A DNA stretch of 64,000 nucleotides from Streptomyces akebiae (GCF_019599145.1 NZ_CP080647.1:10106001-10170000); one strand, 5' to 3'. Counted from the first letter of the stretch, positions 1 to 8,292 are shown. Numbers and translations: made by a program. Notes: generated by a model not told the origin, from the letters alone.

Positions 1-1
1 G

Positions 2-1396
2 GCCGGCCGGCCCCGGGGCGTCGTCAACGGAGCCCTGCTCCTGGAGACGTATCCCATGGCCGCCGGCGAGAGCGAACTGTTCGAGCAGATCGAACGCGTC
101 TACGCCACCGGCGAGCCGTTCCGCGCCCGGCGCATGCGGCTCACCTCCCTCGTGGAGGACGTGCCGCTGGCGGCGGTCGCCGACATCAACATCACCCGGC
201 ACGGCGGCAGCGTCCTGCTCATCTGGCGCATAGAGGACGAGACCGCACGGCTGGCGAGCCTGCTGCAGCACGCCCAACGCCTCGGCCGCATCGGCGGGTT
301 CGAGGAGAACCTCGTCACGGGCGAGATCACCTGGAACGGCCAGCTCTACAGCCTCTACGGCAAGCCCTCCGTCAGCGGCCCCGTCCCGCTGGAGGACCTG
401 CCCGCCCACGCCCACCCCGACGACGCCGTCGCCATCGGCCGGTTCCTGCGTACCCTGCTGCACCACCGTCGCTCCGCGTCCGCGGCGTTCCGGCTCCAGC
501 GGCCCGACGGGGTCACCCGGCACATCCGCGTGGTGGCCGAGCCGGTCCTCGACTCCGACGGCCGACTCTTCGTCGTCCGGGGCGCCTACCAGGACATCTC
601 CGCCCACCACTGGACGGAGGTCGCCCTCGCCGCCACGCGCGACCAGCTCGCCCACTCCGAGCAGCAGGCGAGCGAACGCGACCGGCTCACCCTTCAGCTC
701 CAGCACGCGATCATGCCCCCGGCCCAGGCCCCCCTGGAGGCCCCGGGACTACGCGTGGCCGTCCGCTACCGGCCCGCCGAGACCCAGCACCTGGTGGGCG
801 GCGACTGGTACGACGCGGTCGTGCTGCCCTCCGGGCTGGTGCTGCTGTGTGTGGGAGACGTGGCCGGGCACGGCATAGAGGCGGCCACCAGCATGGTCGT
901 CCTGCGCAACGCCCTGCGCGGTCTCGCCGTGACCGGCGCCGGACCGGGCCAGTTGCTGGCCTGGCTCAACATGGTGGCCCACCACCTGACCGGATCCGTC
1001 ACCGCCACGGCCGTCTGCGGGCTCTACGACCCCCACCGCCACACCCTGCGCTGGGCCAGAGCGGGCCATCTGCCACCCGTCCTGGTCCGCGCCGCCGAGG
1101 CTTCGCCGCTCCCGCTGATCAAGGGCCTGCTGCTCGGCGCCCTGCCCGAGGCGACGTACGAGGAACACGAACTCCAACTGGCCGTCGACGACACTCTCCT
1201 GATGTACACCGACGGTCTGATCGAACGCCGTGACCGCTCCGTGGAGGAATCCCTGGCCCAACTGCTCACCGCCGCCCGCACCGTGCCCCCCACCCTCGAC
1301 CAGCAGCTGGACCGCCTCCTCACCTACAGCAAATCCGACACGGACGACGACACCTGTCTCGTGGGCGTCCGGGTCGCGCAGGTCCTGGCGGACTGA
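2..1396 (+). CDS. PAS-domain PP2C/SpoIIE-type serine phosphatase (5' partial)
   Basis: An RsbU-like phosphatase that would dephosphorylate a STAS anti-anti-sigma protein. The frame is open from base 2 and the residues before the first ATG (base 56) already read like the end of a PAS fold, so the true start lies left of the window. Counting from that ATG, a second PAS domain covers about residues 60-185, a short coiled linker about 190-215, and the PP2C/SpoIIE catalytic domain about 225-440. Metal-site motifs are visible (VGGDWYDA near residue 246 and GDVAGHG near 268), as is the late YTDGLIE motif. It sits just upstream of a kinase, a STAS protein and a second kinase on the same strand, which fits a partner-switching module. 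Family assignment is firm; the target protein is inferred from context. Confidence 0.9.
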   Translation, partial: AGRPRGVVNGALLLETYPMAAGESELFEQIERVYATGEPFRARRMRLTSLVEDVPLAAVADINITRHGGSVLLIWRIEDETARLASLLQHAQRLGRIGGFEENLVTGEITWNGQLYSLYGKPSVSGPVPLEDLPAHAHPDDAVAIGRFLRTLLHHRRSASAAFRLQRPDGVTRHIRVVAEPVLDSDGRLFVVRGAYQDISAHHWTEVALAATRDQLAHSEQQASERDRLTLQLQHAIMPPAQAPLEAPGLRVAVRYRPAETQHLVGGDWYDAVVLPSGLVLLCVGDVAGHGIEAATSMVVLRNALRGLAVTGAGPGQLLAWLNMVAHHLTGSVTATAVCGLYDPHRHTLRWARAGHLPPVLVRAAEASPLPLIKGLLLGALPEATYEEHELQLAVDDTLLMYTDGLIERRDRSVEESLAQLLTAARTVPPTLDQQLDRLLTYSKSDTDDDTCLVGVRVAQVLAD

Positions 1397-1505
1397 TCAG
1401 CGCCGTGCGACATGACCGCCGAACGGGCGAGGGAACGTCTGCGGACGCGGTTGACGGGCACACGGTGTGTACGAGTCGGCGTCGGACGGAAGAACGGGGA
1501 AGTCG

Positions 1506-2042
1506 GTGACGAGCAAGAGGACGGACACCGGAGCCACGGACACCGAGCAGACGGGCAAGAAGGCGACGGGCAAGAAAGCGACGGGCACGGAGGCGACGGG
1601 CACGGAGGCGACAGGGACGAAAGCGACGGGCATCAAGGCGAAGGGCTGGGCGCACTCGTTTCCCGTGTCGGGGGGCGTGCACGCCGGGCGGCGGTGGACA
1701 CGCAGGCAGTTGGAGTCCTTTCCGTGGACCGCGGACGAGCCCGAGACGGTGGACGCCGTCGTCCTGGCCGTGTCCGAACTGCTCACCAACGCGCACATCC
1801 ACGCGCACAGCGACGCGCATCTGATCCTCACCTGGGACGGTGACTGCCTGCACGTGAGCGTGCACGACGAGGACCCGACCCTGCCGCGCCAACGCAGCCC
1901 CCAGGCGGGGGAGACCTCCGGCCGCGGCGTGGGAATCGTACGGATGCTCGCCGACACGTTGGACATGAGGTGCCAGCGGCACGGCAAGACGGTGTCGGCG
2001 TGCTTCCGCCCGGCGCGCGCCGGGCGGCCGGACGCCGGCTGA
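1506..2042 (+). CDS. ATP-binding anti-sigma kinase (HATPase_c_2) with pentapeptide-repeat N-terminus
   Basis: A histidine-kinase-like ATPase of the RsbW/SpoIIAB type, expected to phosphorylate a STAS partner or bind a sigma factor. The ATP-binding fold occupies roughly the last 130 residues: the N-box is seen in AVSELLTNAHIHA and the G-box in TSGRGVGIVRMLAD. The first 45 or so residues are a low-complexity basic stretch of ATG-containing pentapeptides. I chose the GTG at 1506 because GGGGA lies about five bases upstream; a GTG at 1467 in the same frame has no comparable ribosome site. The gene lies between the phosphatase and the STAS gene. The N-terminal repeat is unlike typical RsbW proteins and may vary between strains. 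Confidence 0.85.
   Translation: MTSKRTDTGATDTEQTGKKATGKKATGTEATGTEATGTKATGIKAKGWAHSFPVSGGVHAGRRWTRRQLESFPWTADEPETVDAVVLAVSELLTNAHIHAHSDAHLILTWDGDCLHVSVHDEDPTLPRQRSPQAGETSGRGVGIVRMLADTLDMRCQRHGKTVSACFRPARAGRPDAG
1543..1647 (+). repeat. 15-bp imperfect tandem repeat inside the kinase gene
   Basis: About seven degenerate 15-base units of the type gaggcgacgggcacg encode successive pentapeptides of the form (K/T)(K/E)ATG. Because the unit is a multiple of three, changes in copy number would lengthen or shorten the N-terminal linker without shifting the frame. Confidence 0.85.
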
Positions 2043-2160
2043 GCCCTGGTCTCACCGGCGGGTTATACGATGACGTGTCCGTTGCCCGCCGTCGCGTGGG
2101 TACGGTGAGCGGAGGGCCGGGGAGTGCCGTACGGCGGCACATGGGGCAGGGGGAGAGAAC

Positions 2161-2520
2161 GTGAACGCCTCCCACGACGTGCACGAGCCGGGGTCGGCGC
2201 GGTCGCACAGGGGCGCCGCGCTGGAGATCCGCTCTCTGCCGGGCCGCACGGGAATCCGAGCCGTTGGAGAGATCAACGTGATCAACCGATCTTTCTGGGA
2301 ACACGCTCTGGAGGACCTGGCGAACGCCCATACGAACGTCTCCTTCGTGGAACTGGCCGACCTGCAGTCCATCGACGTGGGCGGTGCGGCGGCGCTGGCG
2401 GTCACGGCGCAACGACTGGGAACGGGCCGGATCGTCGTGGACCGTCCACCGCCGGAGCTGGAGCGGATCCTGGACATGTTCTGGCCCGGCCTGTCGAAGA
2501 TCGAGGTGGCGGGGAGATGA
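2161..2520 (+). CDS. STAS-domain anti-anti-sigma-like protein
   Basis: A 119-residue single STAS domain protein. The middle section (EIRSLPGRTGIRAVGEINV, then SFVELADLQSIDVGGAAAL) follows the beta-alpha pattern of MlaB/SpoIIAA-like STAS domains, and a serine or threonine in or near the conserved helix could be the kinase and phosphatase target. The GTG start is preceded by GGGGGAGAG. The stop overlaps the next start (ATGA), so it is translationally coupled to the MEDS-kinase fusion. The role as partner of the neighbouring kinases and phosphatase is inferred from the family and operon. Confidence 0.8.
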   Translation: MNASHDVHEPGSARSHRGAALEIRSLPGRTGIRAVGEINVINRSFWEHALEDLANAHTNVSFVELADLQSIDVGGAAALAVTAQRLGTGRIVVDRPPPELERILDMFWPGLSKIEVAGR

Positions 2521-3452
2521 GTACGACCACGAGCGGTGAACGTGACCCCTTCGTGCACCCTGCGCTGTTCTACCGGGGAAGTGAGCAGTACACGGCGGGC
2601 ACGGTGCCGTTCCTGCTGGCGGGACTGTCCGCCGGAGAGGCGGTCGCGGTCGCCGTCCCGGGCCCCAACCTGGAGCTGATCAGGGCCGCGATGGGAGCGA
2701 GCGCAGCCGAGGTCGAGTTCCTCGACATGACCAGGGTGGGCCGCAACCCGGGGCGGATCATTCCCGGGGTGCTGCGTGCGTTCGCCGACGCCCACCCGGC
2801 CGGCCGGGTGAGGATCATCGGCGAACCCATCTGGGCCGACCGCTCGGGCGCCGAGTACCCGGCGTGCGTCCAGCACGAGGCCCTCATCAACCCGGCCTTC
2901 CAGGGCCGGGACGTGACGATCCTGTGCCCGTACGACGCGGACGCCCTCGCCCCGGAGGCGCTCGCCGACGCCCACGTCACCCACCCCGTCGTCATCGAGG
3001 ACGGGGTCGAACTGACCAGCGACGCCTACGATCCCGGGCGCGCGGTCGCCCGCTACAACCAGCCGCTCACCTGTCCGCCCGGAGCTGCTTCCCTCTCGTT
3101 CGACGCGGACGCGCTCCCGTCGGCCCGCTCCTTCGCGACTCAGGAAGCCCGGCAGTTGGGTCTGACCGGCGCCCGGTTGCAGGATCTGACACTGGCGGTG
3201 GCGGAGCTGACCACCAACAGCGTGGTGCACGGCGGTGGATCGGGCACCGTGCGCGTCTGGGCCGAAGGCCCGCAGGTCGTCTGCGAGGTCCACGACCTGG
3301 GCAGCCTGAGCGATCCCCTGGCCGGCCGCAGGCCCCCGGCACGCGACCAGTTGGGCGGACGCGGTCTGATGCTCGTCCACTACGTCGCCGACCTCGTGCG
3401 CCTCCACACGACCGAGGCCGGCACGACCATCCGCTTCTACCTGGACCTCTGA
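2517..3452 (+). CDS. MEDS sensor domain fused to HATPase anti-sigma kinase
   Basis: A 311-residue two-domain protein. Residues about 10-165 match the MEDS domain (FYRGSEQYTAGTVPFLLAGL at the start), a ligand-sensing fold first seen in dichloromethane regulator DcmR. Residues about 190-310 are an RsbW-like ATPase with N-box LAVAELTTNSVVHGGG and G-box QLGGRGLMLVHYVAD. The ATG at 2517 overlaps the stop of the STAS gene. This architecture is frequent in Streptomyces, where it is thought to couple a signal to a sigma-factor partner switch. No ligand can be read from the sequence. Confidence 0.88.
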   Translation: MSTTTSGERDPFVHPALFYRGSEQYTAGTVPFLLAGLSAGEAVAVAVPGPNLELIRAAMGASAAEVEFLDMTRVGRNPGRIIPGVLRAFADAHPAGRVRIIGEPIWADRSGAEYPACVQHEALINPAFQGRDVTILCPYDADALAPEALADAHVTHPVVIEDGVELTSDAYDPGRAVARYNQPLTCPPGAASLSFDADALPSARSFATQEARQLGLTGARLQDLTLAVAELTTNSVVHGGGSGTVRVWAEGPQVVCEVHDLGSLSDPLAGRRPPARDQLGGRGLMLVHYVADLVRLHTTEAGTTIRFYLDL

Positions 3453-3483
3453 CCGCGCCGCCCGGCTCGCACCCCGTGCGGGG

Positions 3484-4221
3484 TCAGTAGGACAGCGCGT
3501 CCTCGGCCGTGCCGAGGAAGCTGGTGACGGTGCCGTCGTTGACCGTGACGGGGCCGTTGTCGATCGTCACCGTCGCCGGGCTCTCGGAAGCGGTGAGCGC
3601 GATCTCCACCTGGTGGGCGGTCTTGCCGCCCTCGGTGCCGACTCCGGAGAACAGGATCCCGGCGTAGGCTCTCTCGCCGGGGTTCAGGAGCCAGTCGTCG
3701 ACGGTGGGGCCGCGGTGCTCCGCGGCGCCGTCGAGCTCCGGAATCGTGATCACCAGGTCGTTCGCCGCCAGCAGGCAGGGGTCGCCGCCGGCGTTGGTCG
3801 CGGTCAGCAGGGCGTGGTTGGCCGACTTCGACGCGACGGTGACGTCGTAACTCAGGTCGGTCGTCTCGCACATGCCCACGCCGCCGTCCTGGTCGTCGTC
3901 GGTTCCGGACCCTCCGGTTCCGGACCCTCCGGTCCCGGACTTGTCGGATCCGGAGTCCGACGACGGCGGGGTGCTGCCGCTACTGTCGCCGCCGCTGCCG
4001 CCCGCGCCGCCGGCGTCCCCCGGGGAGGCGGTCGAGGTCGCGTCCGCGTCCTTGTCCGAACCCGCCCCCTTGTCCGACCCCTTGCCGGGCGCGCTCGCCG
4101 ACGTACTCGGTGAAGCCGTGTCCTTGTCGGCGCCCCCCTCGCACGCGGTCAGCGCCACGATGCCGAGCGAGCAGGCGGCGAGTACGGCGGTGATACGGCG
4201 CGAACGAGCTGCGTAAGTCAT
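3484..4221 (-). CDS. DUF4232 domain lipoprotein
   Basis: A 245-residue exported protein. The N-terminus has a basic stretch, a hydrophobic core and a lipobox LTAC near residue 27, so it should be a membrane-anchored lipoprotein on the outer face of the cell membrane. Residues about 28-110 are a Ser/Gly/Asp/Lys-rich spacer that would extend the domain into the wall. The last 130 residues match DUF4232, including a Cys pair (MCETTDL, PCLLAAND) that could form a disulfide. Function of the family is unknown. It faces the phosphatase-kinase operon convergently. Confidence 0.88.
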   Translation of the reverse strand: MTYAARSRRITAVLAACSLGIVALTACEGGADKDTASPSTSASAPGKGSDKGAGSDKDADATSTASPGDAGGAGGSGGDSSGSTPPSSDSGSDKSGTGGSGTGGSGTDDDQDGGVGMCETTDLSYDVTVASKSANHALLTATNAGGDPCLLAANDLVITIPELDGAAEHRGPTVDDWLLNPGERAYAGILFSGVGTEGGKTAHQVEIALTASESPATVTIDNGPVTVNDGTVTSFLGTAEDALSY

Positions 4222-4371
4222 GAGGAACCCCCCGAATGTGTGAATGTCCGGTGATCGTGCCTCATGGGAGCGCTCCCTCCACCCGCTCGCACCGAGAGGG
4301 AACCGTCTCCGGACAGCACTGTGACACTGTGCGCGCCCTCGAACCCGTGCGGGGGATGGGGTGGTGTCGAT

Positions 4372-4391
4372 GGTAAGTGGATCGACTTGCC
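4372..4391. promoter_or_regulatory. Operator copy 1 upstream of the SDR-tetR pair
   Basis: The 20-mer GGTAAGTGGATCGACTTGCC is an imperfect inverted repeat (GGYAAGT arms). It overlaps the -35 hexamer of the putative SDR promoter. A second copy lies 48 bases downstream. The likely ligand is the TetR protein encoded two genes downstream. Confidence 0.65.
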
Positions 4392-4415
4392 ATAGGGGCG
4401 GGCGAGAGTTACCTT
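4387..4415 (+). promoter_or_regulatory. Putative promoter of the SDR-tetR operon
   Basis: TTGCCA (4387-4392) and TACCTT (4410-4415) are separated by exactly 17 bases, a standard vegetative arrangement. One operator copy overlaps the -35 element and the other begins just after the -10, so repressor binding would block transcription. Confidence 0.6.
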
Positions 4416-4419
4416 CGGT

Positions 4420-4439
4420 GGTGAGTCCATCGACTTACC
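4420..4439. promoter_or_regulatory. Operator copy 2 upstream of the SDR-tetR pair
   Basis: GGTGAGTCCATCGACTTACC repeats the motif of the first site (17 of 20 positions shared) and covers the expected transcription start region. Centre-to-centre distance to copy 1 is 48 bases. Confidence 0.65.
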
Positions 4440-4465
4440 TTACGACTCGGCAAGGAACAATCACC

Positions 4466-5221
4466 ATGAATCGTCTTGCGGGCAAGCGCGCCCTCATCAC
4501 CGGCGGCACCAGTGGGATCGGTCTGGAGACCGCGCGACGTTTTGTCGCGGAGGGGGCCGACGTGCTGGTCACGGGCGTGACCCCGGCCAGCATCGACAAC
4601 GCGCGGCAGATCCTCGGGGACAAGGTGCCGGTGGTGCAGGCCGATGCACGCGACCTCGACGCGCAGCGCGGCCTGGCCAAGCAGGTGGGTGAGCACTTCG
4701 GGGAGCTGGACGTGGCGTTCCTGAACGCCGGGGTCTCGGACTGGCGACCGTTCGAGGACCACACGGAGGACAGCTACGACCGGCTCTTCGACATCAACGT
4801 CAAGAGCGTCTTCTTCCTCACCCAAGCCCTGGTGCCCGTGCTGGCCAACCCGTCCTCGGTCATCCTCAACGCGTCCAACAGCGCGCACGGCGGCTATGGG
4901 CATGCGAACGCCTACGCCGCGACGAAGGCGGCTCTGGGCTCCCTGATGCGGTCGTGGAACGCGGACCTGCTCAACTCGCACGGCATCCGGTTCAACGCGG
5001 TCAGCCCCGGCCCGGTGGACACCCCGCTGTACTCCAAGCTCGGGATCGAGGACGCCGCGCAGCGGGCGGCGGTCCTGGAGGGGATCAGCGCCGGCATCCC
5101 GCTGGGTCGCATGGGTATGCCCGAGGAGGTCGCGGAAGCCGTCGTGTACCTGGCCTCGGACGCCTCCGCCTTCGCCGTGGGCCAGGACCTTATCCTGGAC
5201 GGAGGCCAGACCGTCCTCTGA
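4466..5221 (+). CDS. Short-chain dehydrogenase/reductase
   Basis: A 251-residue classical SDR that would reduce or oxidise a carbonyl/alcohol with NAD(P). It has the glycine-rich TGGTSGIG motif near residue 12, the NAG motif, a catalytic Ser in NASNS, and YAATK for the Tyr-Lys pair, and ends with the usual C-terminal GQDLILDGG. The ATG at 4466 follows an AAGGA ribosome site. It is the first gene of a two-gene unit with a TetR regulator whose probable operators flank the promoter, suggesting induction by a small molecule the enzyme may act on. The substrate is not predictable. Confidence 0.92.
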   Translation: MNRLAGKRALITGGTSGIGLETARRFVAEGADVLVTGVTPASIDNARQILGDKVPVVQADARDLDAQRGLAKQVGEHFGELDVAFLNAGVSDWRPFEDHTEDSYDRLFDINVKSVFFLTQALVPVLANPSSVILNASNSAHGGYGHANAYAATKAALGSLMRSWNADLLNSHGIRFNAVSPGPVDTPLYSKLGIEDAAQRAAVLEGISAGIPLGRMGMPEEVAEAVVYLASDASAFAVGQDLILDGGQTVL

Positions 5222-5261
5222 CAGCGAGGACGCGGCCGGGAGACGGGCGAGGGGCGTGGGT

Positions 5262-5948
5262 ATGTCGGTGGCGGACCGAGCGGAAACCGGTGGCGATACG
5301 TGCCAGGCCGGGTATCACGCGCAGATCAAGGCGGAGAACCGCGCCCGCATCATCCGCGCCGCCCGCGACCTCTTCCTCGCCCGGGGATACGACAAGACCT
5401 CCTTGGCCCAGATCGCCAAGGAGGCCCGCGTCTCCACCGGCACCCTCTTCAAGCGGTACCCCTCCAAGGCCGCGCTGTTCGCGGCCGTCACCTCCGAACA
5501 ATGGCAGCTGGACGTGGAGTACGCCGCGCCGCCCCCGCCCGGTGACCCCCGCTACGGCCTGGACCACATCGGCCGCGACTACGCCTGCCTGGTCGCGCGG
5601 CCCGGCACGGCGGCGCTGTGCCGCCTCATCATCACCGAACTTCCCCAGATGCCGGAACTCGCCGACATCGTCGGCACCGGCTTCGCCATCGACCGAGGAC
5701 CCTTCTTCGACCGGCTCCGCGACTACCTGGACGCCGAAGCACAGGCCGGCACACTCGACTTCCGTTCGGCCGACGGAAAGCCACAGTCGGCATCCGAGGT
5801 GGCCGAACAGTTCCTCGGCATGATCTGCAGCCAGTTCCTGTGGCCCCAACTCGTACGGACCGACTTCGTCCCGCCCAACCCCGCCGACGCCGCGATCGTG
5901 GACGAAGCCGTCGCACTCATGCTCAGCCGCTACAGCACGGGGTCCTGA
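5262..5948 (+). CDS. TetR/AcrR family repressor
   Basis: A 228-residue TetR-type regulator. The N-terminal helix-turn-helix is clear at about residues 28-72 (IIRAARDLFLARGYDKTSL, then AQIAKEARVSTGTLFKRYPS), followed by an all-helical ligand-binding and dimerisation domain. It lies 40 bases after the SDR gene and is probably cotranscribed, so it likely controls its own operon through the two 20-base operators at 4372-4439. A GTG two codons upstream (5256) is an alternative start. Confidence 0.9.
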   Translation: MSVADRAETGGDTCQAGYHAQIKAENRARIIRAARDLFLARGYDKTSLAQIAKEARVSTGTLFKRYPSKAALFAAVTSEQWQLDVEYAAPPPPGDPRYGLDHIGRDYACLVARPGTAALCRLIITELPQMPELADIVGTGFAIDRGPFFDRLRDYLDAEAQAGTLDFRSADGKPQSASEVAEQFLGMICSQFLWPQLVRTDFVPPNPADAAIVDEAVALMLSRYSTGS

Positions 5949-6279
5949 ACCCCGGACCACCGGTTCACGCCGCCAGGACCCCGATACGCCGCCCTACCGG
6001 GACAGACGCACGTGGCCTCCCGGCCGGCGTGCGCCCCGGGCGCTGCGCTCGGAGGCCCGACCACCTGCAAGTGATCGACGAAATCCTCCAGCACGTGCGA
6101 ACCCGGGGCGGCAATCGGTCCGCTGTGACGGTGGTGGTCTTCTGCGGCGTCGACCACCGCGGCCTTCGGATACGACGGGTTCCGGCCAACCTGATCGTTT
6201 CTGAGTACGCGTACTCAGGTCGGGCGACGATCACATGAGCAGACTGTGGCGTCCAGGACAGACGATTGAGGGAGTGCGC
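5949..6279. other. Gene-free stretch containing a perfect palindrome
   Basis: No convincing coding sequence is seen in these 331 bases between the tetR gene and the small secreted protein gene. The only clear structure is the palindrome at 6202-6219, listed separately. Confidence 0.6.
6202..6219. promoter_or_regulatory. Perfect 18-bp palindrome, probable operator
   Basis: CTGAGTACGCGTACTCAG is a perfect inverted repeat 60 bases before the start of the secreted protein gene. It is nested in a wider, looser symmetry: gatcgt at 6194-6199 and acgatc at 6228-6233. The spacing suits a dimeric repressor or activator site; no regulator gene is adjacent except the TetR protein upstream, whose own sites look different. 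Confidence 0.55.
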
Positions 6280-6696
6280 GTGAACCGAACGACAAGGGCT
6301 CTGGCCGTGACAGCGCTGACGGTCGGTGCGCTGGCGGGTTCCGGCGTGGGGTCCGCCGCCGCGGCGGGAGATCCTCTGTTGCCCCACCCAGGTCCGGAGG
6401 GCCTGGTGTGGGTGCCGGAACAGACCGGCGACGGCGGGGTGGCGTCGGGCGGCGCCTGGGAGAAGCTGCCGACCGTCCTCACGGTGGCCTGCGAGGGCGG
6501 CGGTGACGTGCGGGTGACGATGCGATCGCAGGAGACGGAAGTCGCCGCGTTCTCGGTCGACTGCCCGGCGGGAACCGCCGGAGTCGGCTCGGTGACCATG
6601 GACGCCGGTGTGGTCCGCAACGGCTCCTTCACCGTCGGGGTCGACGCCTCGTCCGAAGAGATCCGCTGGGCACTGACGGTGACCCAGCCGGAATAG
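6280..6696 (+). CDS. Small secreted protein of unknown function
   Basis: A 138-residue protein with a classical signal peptide (VNRTTRALAVTALTVGALAG, cleavage likely after GSAAAA). The GTG start at 6280 is supported by GAGGGAG about six bases upstream. The mature part is about 105 residues, acidic, with two Cys residues (TVACEGG, VDCPAG) that could form a disulfide and beta-strand-like alternation, resembling subtilase-inhibitor-like or immunoglobulin-like small actinobacterial proteins, though I cannot place it in a named family. It is preceded by the palindrome at 6202-6219. Confidence 0.75.
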   Translation: MNRTTRALAVTALTVGALAGSGVGSAAAAGDPLLPHPGPEGLVWVPEQTGDGGVASGGAWEKLPTVLTVACEGGGDVRVTMRSQETEVAAFSVDCPAGTAGVGSVTMDAGVVRNGSFTVGVDASSEEIRWALTVTQPE

Positions 6697-6850
6697 CAGG
6701 CACAGCCGGAATGGCCGGGCCGCGCGAGGCAGGGAGACCTCATCTCCCGGCCCCTGCGGGCGGGTTGGGCCGTCGGCACCGCATGATGGGCACATGAGCG
6801 AGCACGAACTCCCGGCAGCGGTGGACCCGGCGGCGCTGCTCGACCTGTCC

Positions 6851-6887
6851 CGTGCCCAGCGGACGCACCGTGCGTCCGCTGGGCACG
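6851..6887. repeat. Perfect 37-bp inverted repeat (18-bp arms)
   Basis: The arm cgtgcccagcggacgcac (6851-6868) and its exact complement (6870-6887) flank a single central C. As RNA it would fold into a very stable hairpin. It lies at the broken 5' edge of the aminotransferase-V remnant and about 155 bases after the secreted protein gene, so it could be a terminator or a scar of the rearrangement that removed the gene's front. Confidence 0.8.
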
Positions 6888-7399
6888 CGGGAGGCCGGCG
6901 GTCACCTGGTCAAGGTGTACGCCCTGGAGGCGCCGGGCCGCCGTGTCACGGACACGGCCGCGGCCTTCGGCACCCTGACGTACGAGATCCTGGCGGGCGC
7001 CACCGCCGCCGTCGACTTCCTCGCCGCCCTGGACCCCGGCTCGGGGACCTCGCGCCGGGAGCGCCTCGCCCACTCCCTGGACTCCCTTCACCAGCACGAA
7101 CTGACGCTGCGCGCACGGCTGCAGGAGAGCTGGAGTCCCTGGGCGACGCCGTCACCGTGCACTCGAAGGCGCCCGACCGCACCGCGACCCTCCTGATGAC
7201 CCTCGAATGCCGCGACGCCCGCGAGGCGCAGGCGCACCTGGCCGTGCGCGACGCGGTGGCACCGGCCGGGTCGTTCTACGCCCACGAGCCCTTCACCGCG
7301 CTCAAGCTCGAAGCCCCCGCCCTGCGCGCGGGCCCGGCCCCCTACAACACCACCGACGACATGGACCGCCTCCTGGCCGGGCTCGCCGCCTTCCTCTGA
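6888..7399 (+). pseudogene. Remnant of a cysteine-desulfurase-like (aminotransferase class V) gene
   Basis: Only the C-terminal 40 percent or so of a PLP-dependent cysteine desulfurase-like protein is recognisable, and it is split between two frames. Up to about 7125 one frame reads FGTLTYEILAGATAAVDFLA, typical of the family; from about 7130 another frame continues SLGDAVTVHSKAPDRTATLL and ends with APAGSFYAHEPF and PYNTTDDMDRLLAGL, also family-typical. A single-base loss near GAGAGCTGG (7126-7135) would explain the switch. The PLP-lysine region and everything before it are absent. An ATG at 6794 opens the second frame but its first residues do not resemble the family. It should be non-functional. 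Confidence 0.7.
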
Positions 7400-7470
7400 C
7401 GTCGCGACCGCGCCGGTGCCCGGCAGCCCCGCGCTCGGAGCGGGCGAAGCCGCTCTGTATCGTCGCCGGA

Positions 7471-8268
7471 GTGACGAACGAGCCGTTCTACCACCGGGCC
7501 GGACCCGCCGCGTTCGAGCCGACCCGGGCCACCGAGAGCCCCTGGGACCAGTCGCTGCAACACGGTGGTCCGCCGGCCGCGCTCCTGCTCGGCGAGATCG
7601 AGCGGGCGGTGGGCGGTCCCGGGCGGATCACGGCGGCCCAGATCGACTTCCTCGGTGCGATCCCGCGCGAGACCGGTCACGTCGAGGTCCGCACGCTCCG
7701 CCCCGGCCGCCGGGTCCGCCTCGACGCGGCCACGCTGACGATCCGTGGCAGGGTGGTGGCCGAGGCCAGATGCTGGACGACGGCCACCACCGCCCAGGCG
7801 GACAGGCGGGTCGAACACCTCCCGTCGCCGCTGCCCGCCCTCCCGGGCGCCACGCCCCATCCGCCCTTCCCCGGCTTCCCGGGCGCCTGGCACTATCCCG
7901 AAGCGATCGAATGGCGGTTCGTCCACGGCGGCGGCGGAGAACCGGGGCCAGCCGCGGTCTGGACCCGGGTCCGGGTCCCGGTGGTCGAGGGCGAGGCCGC
8001 CACGCCGTTGCAGCGCCTGGCGGTGGTGGCCGACTCGGCGAACGGCATCTCCAACGAACTCGCCCTGGACCGCTTCCTGTTCGTGCCCACGGCCCTGCAG
8101 CTGAGCCTGCACCGGCATCCCGCGAGCGAGTGGATCCTGCTGGACGCCCGCACCTCACTGTCCGGAGACGGCATCGGGACCACGGTGACGGACCTGTGCG
8201 ACCTGTCCGGGACGCTCGGCACCGGAACCCAGCCGCTCCTCGTCCAGCCCCGCGACCCCGCCGAGTGA
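7471..8268 (+). CDS. Acyl-CoA thioesterase family protein (double hot-dog)
   Basis: A 265-residue protein of the TesB-like/thioesterase-superfamily type found in actinobacteria. The N-terminal hot-dog unit includes SLQHGGPPAALLLGEIERA, the usual conserved helix with HGG, and the second unit includes ADSANGISNELALDRFLFV and WILLDARTSLSGDGIGTTVTDL. It would hydrolyse acyl-CoA thioesters of unknown chain type. The GTG start at 7471 is the first that begins the conserved core; its ribosome site is weak. It ends 25 bases from the convergent stop of the nSTAND gene. Confidence 0.82.
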   Translation: MTNEPFYHRAGPAAFEPTRATESPWDQSLQHGGPPAALLLGEIERAVGGPGRITAAQIDFLGAIPRETGHVEVRTLRPGRRVRLDAATLTIRGRVVAEARCWTTATTAQADRRVEHLPSPLPALPGATPHPPFPGFPGAWHYPEAIEWRFVHGGGGEPGPAAVWTRVRVPVVEGEAATPLQRLAVVADSANGISNELALDRFLFVPTALQLSLHRHPASEWILLDARTSLSGDGIGTTVTDLCDLSGTLGTGTQPLLVQPRDPAE

Positions 8269-8292
8269 CGGCCCGTCCGCACGGGGGCCGGT

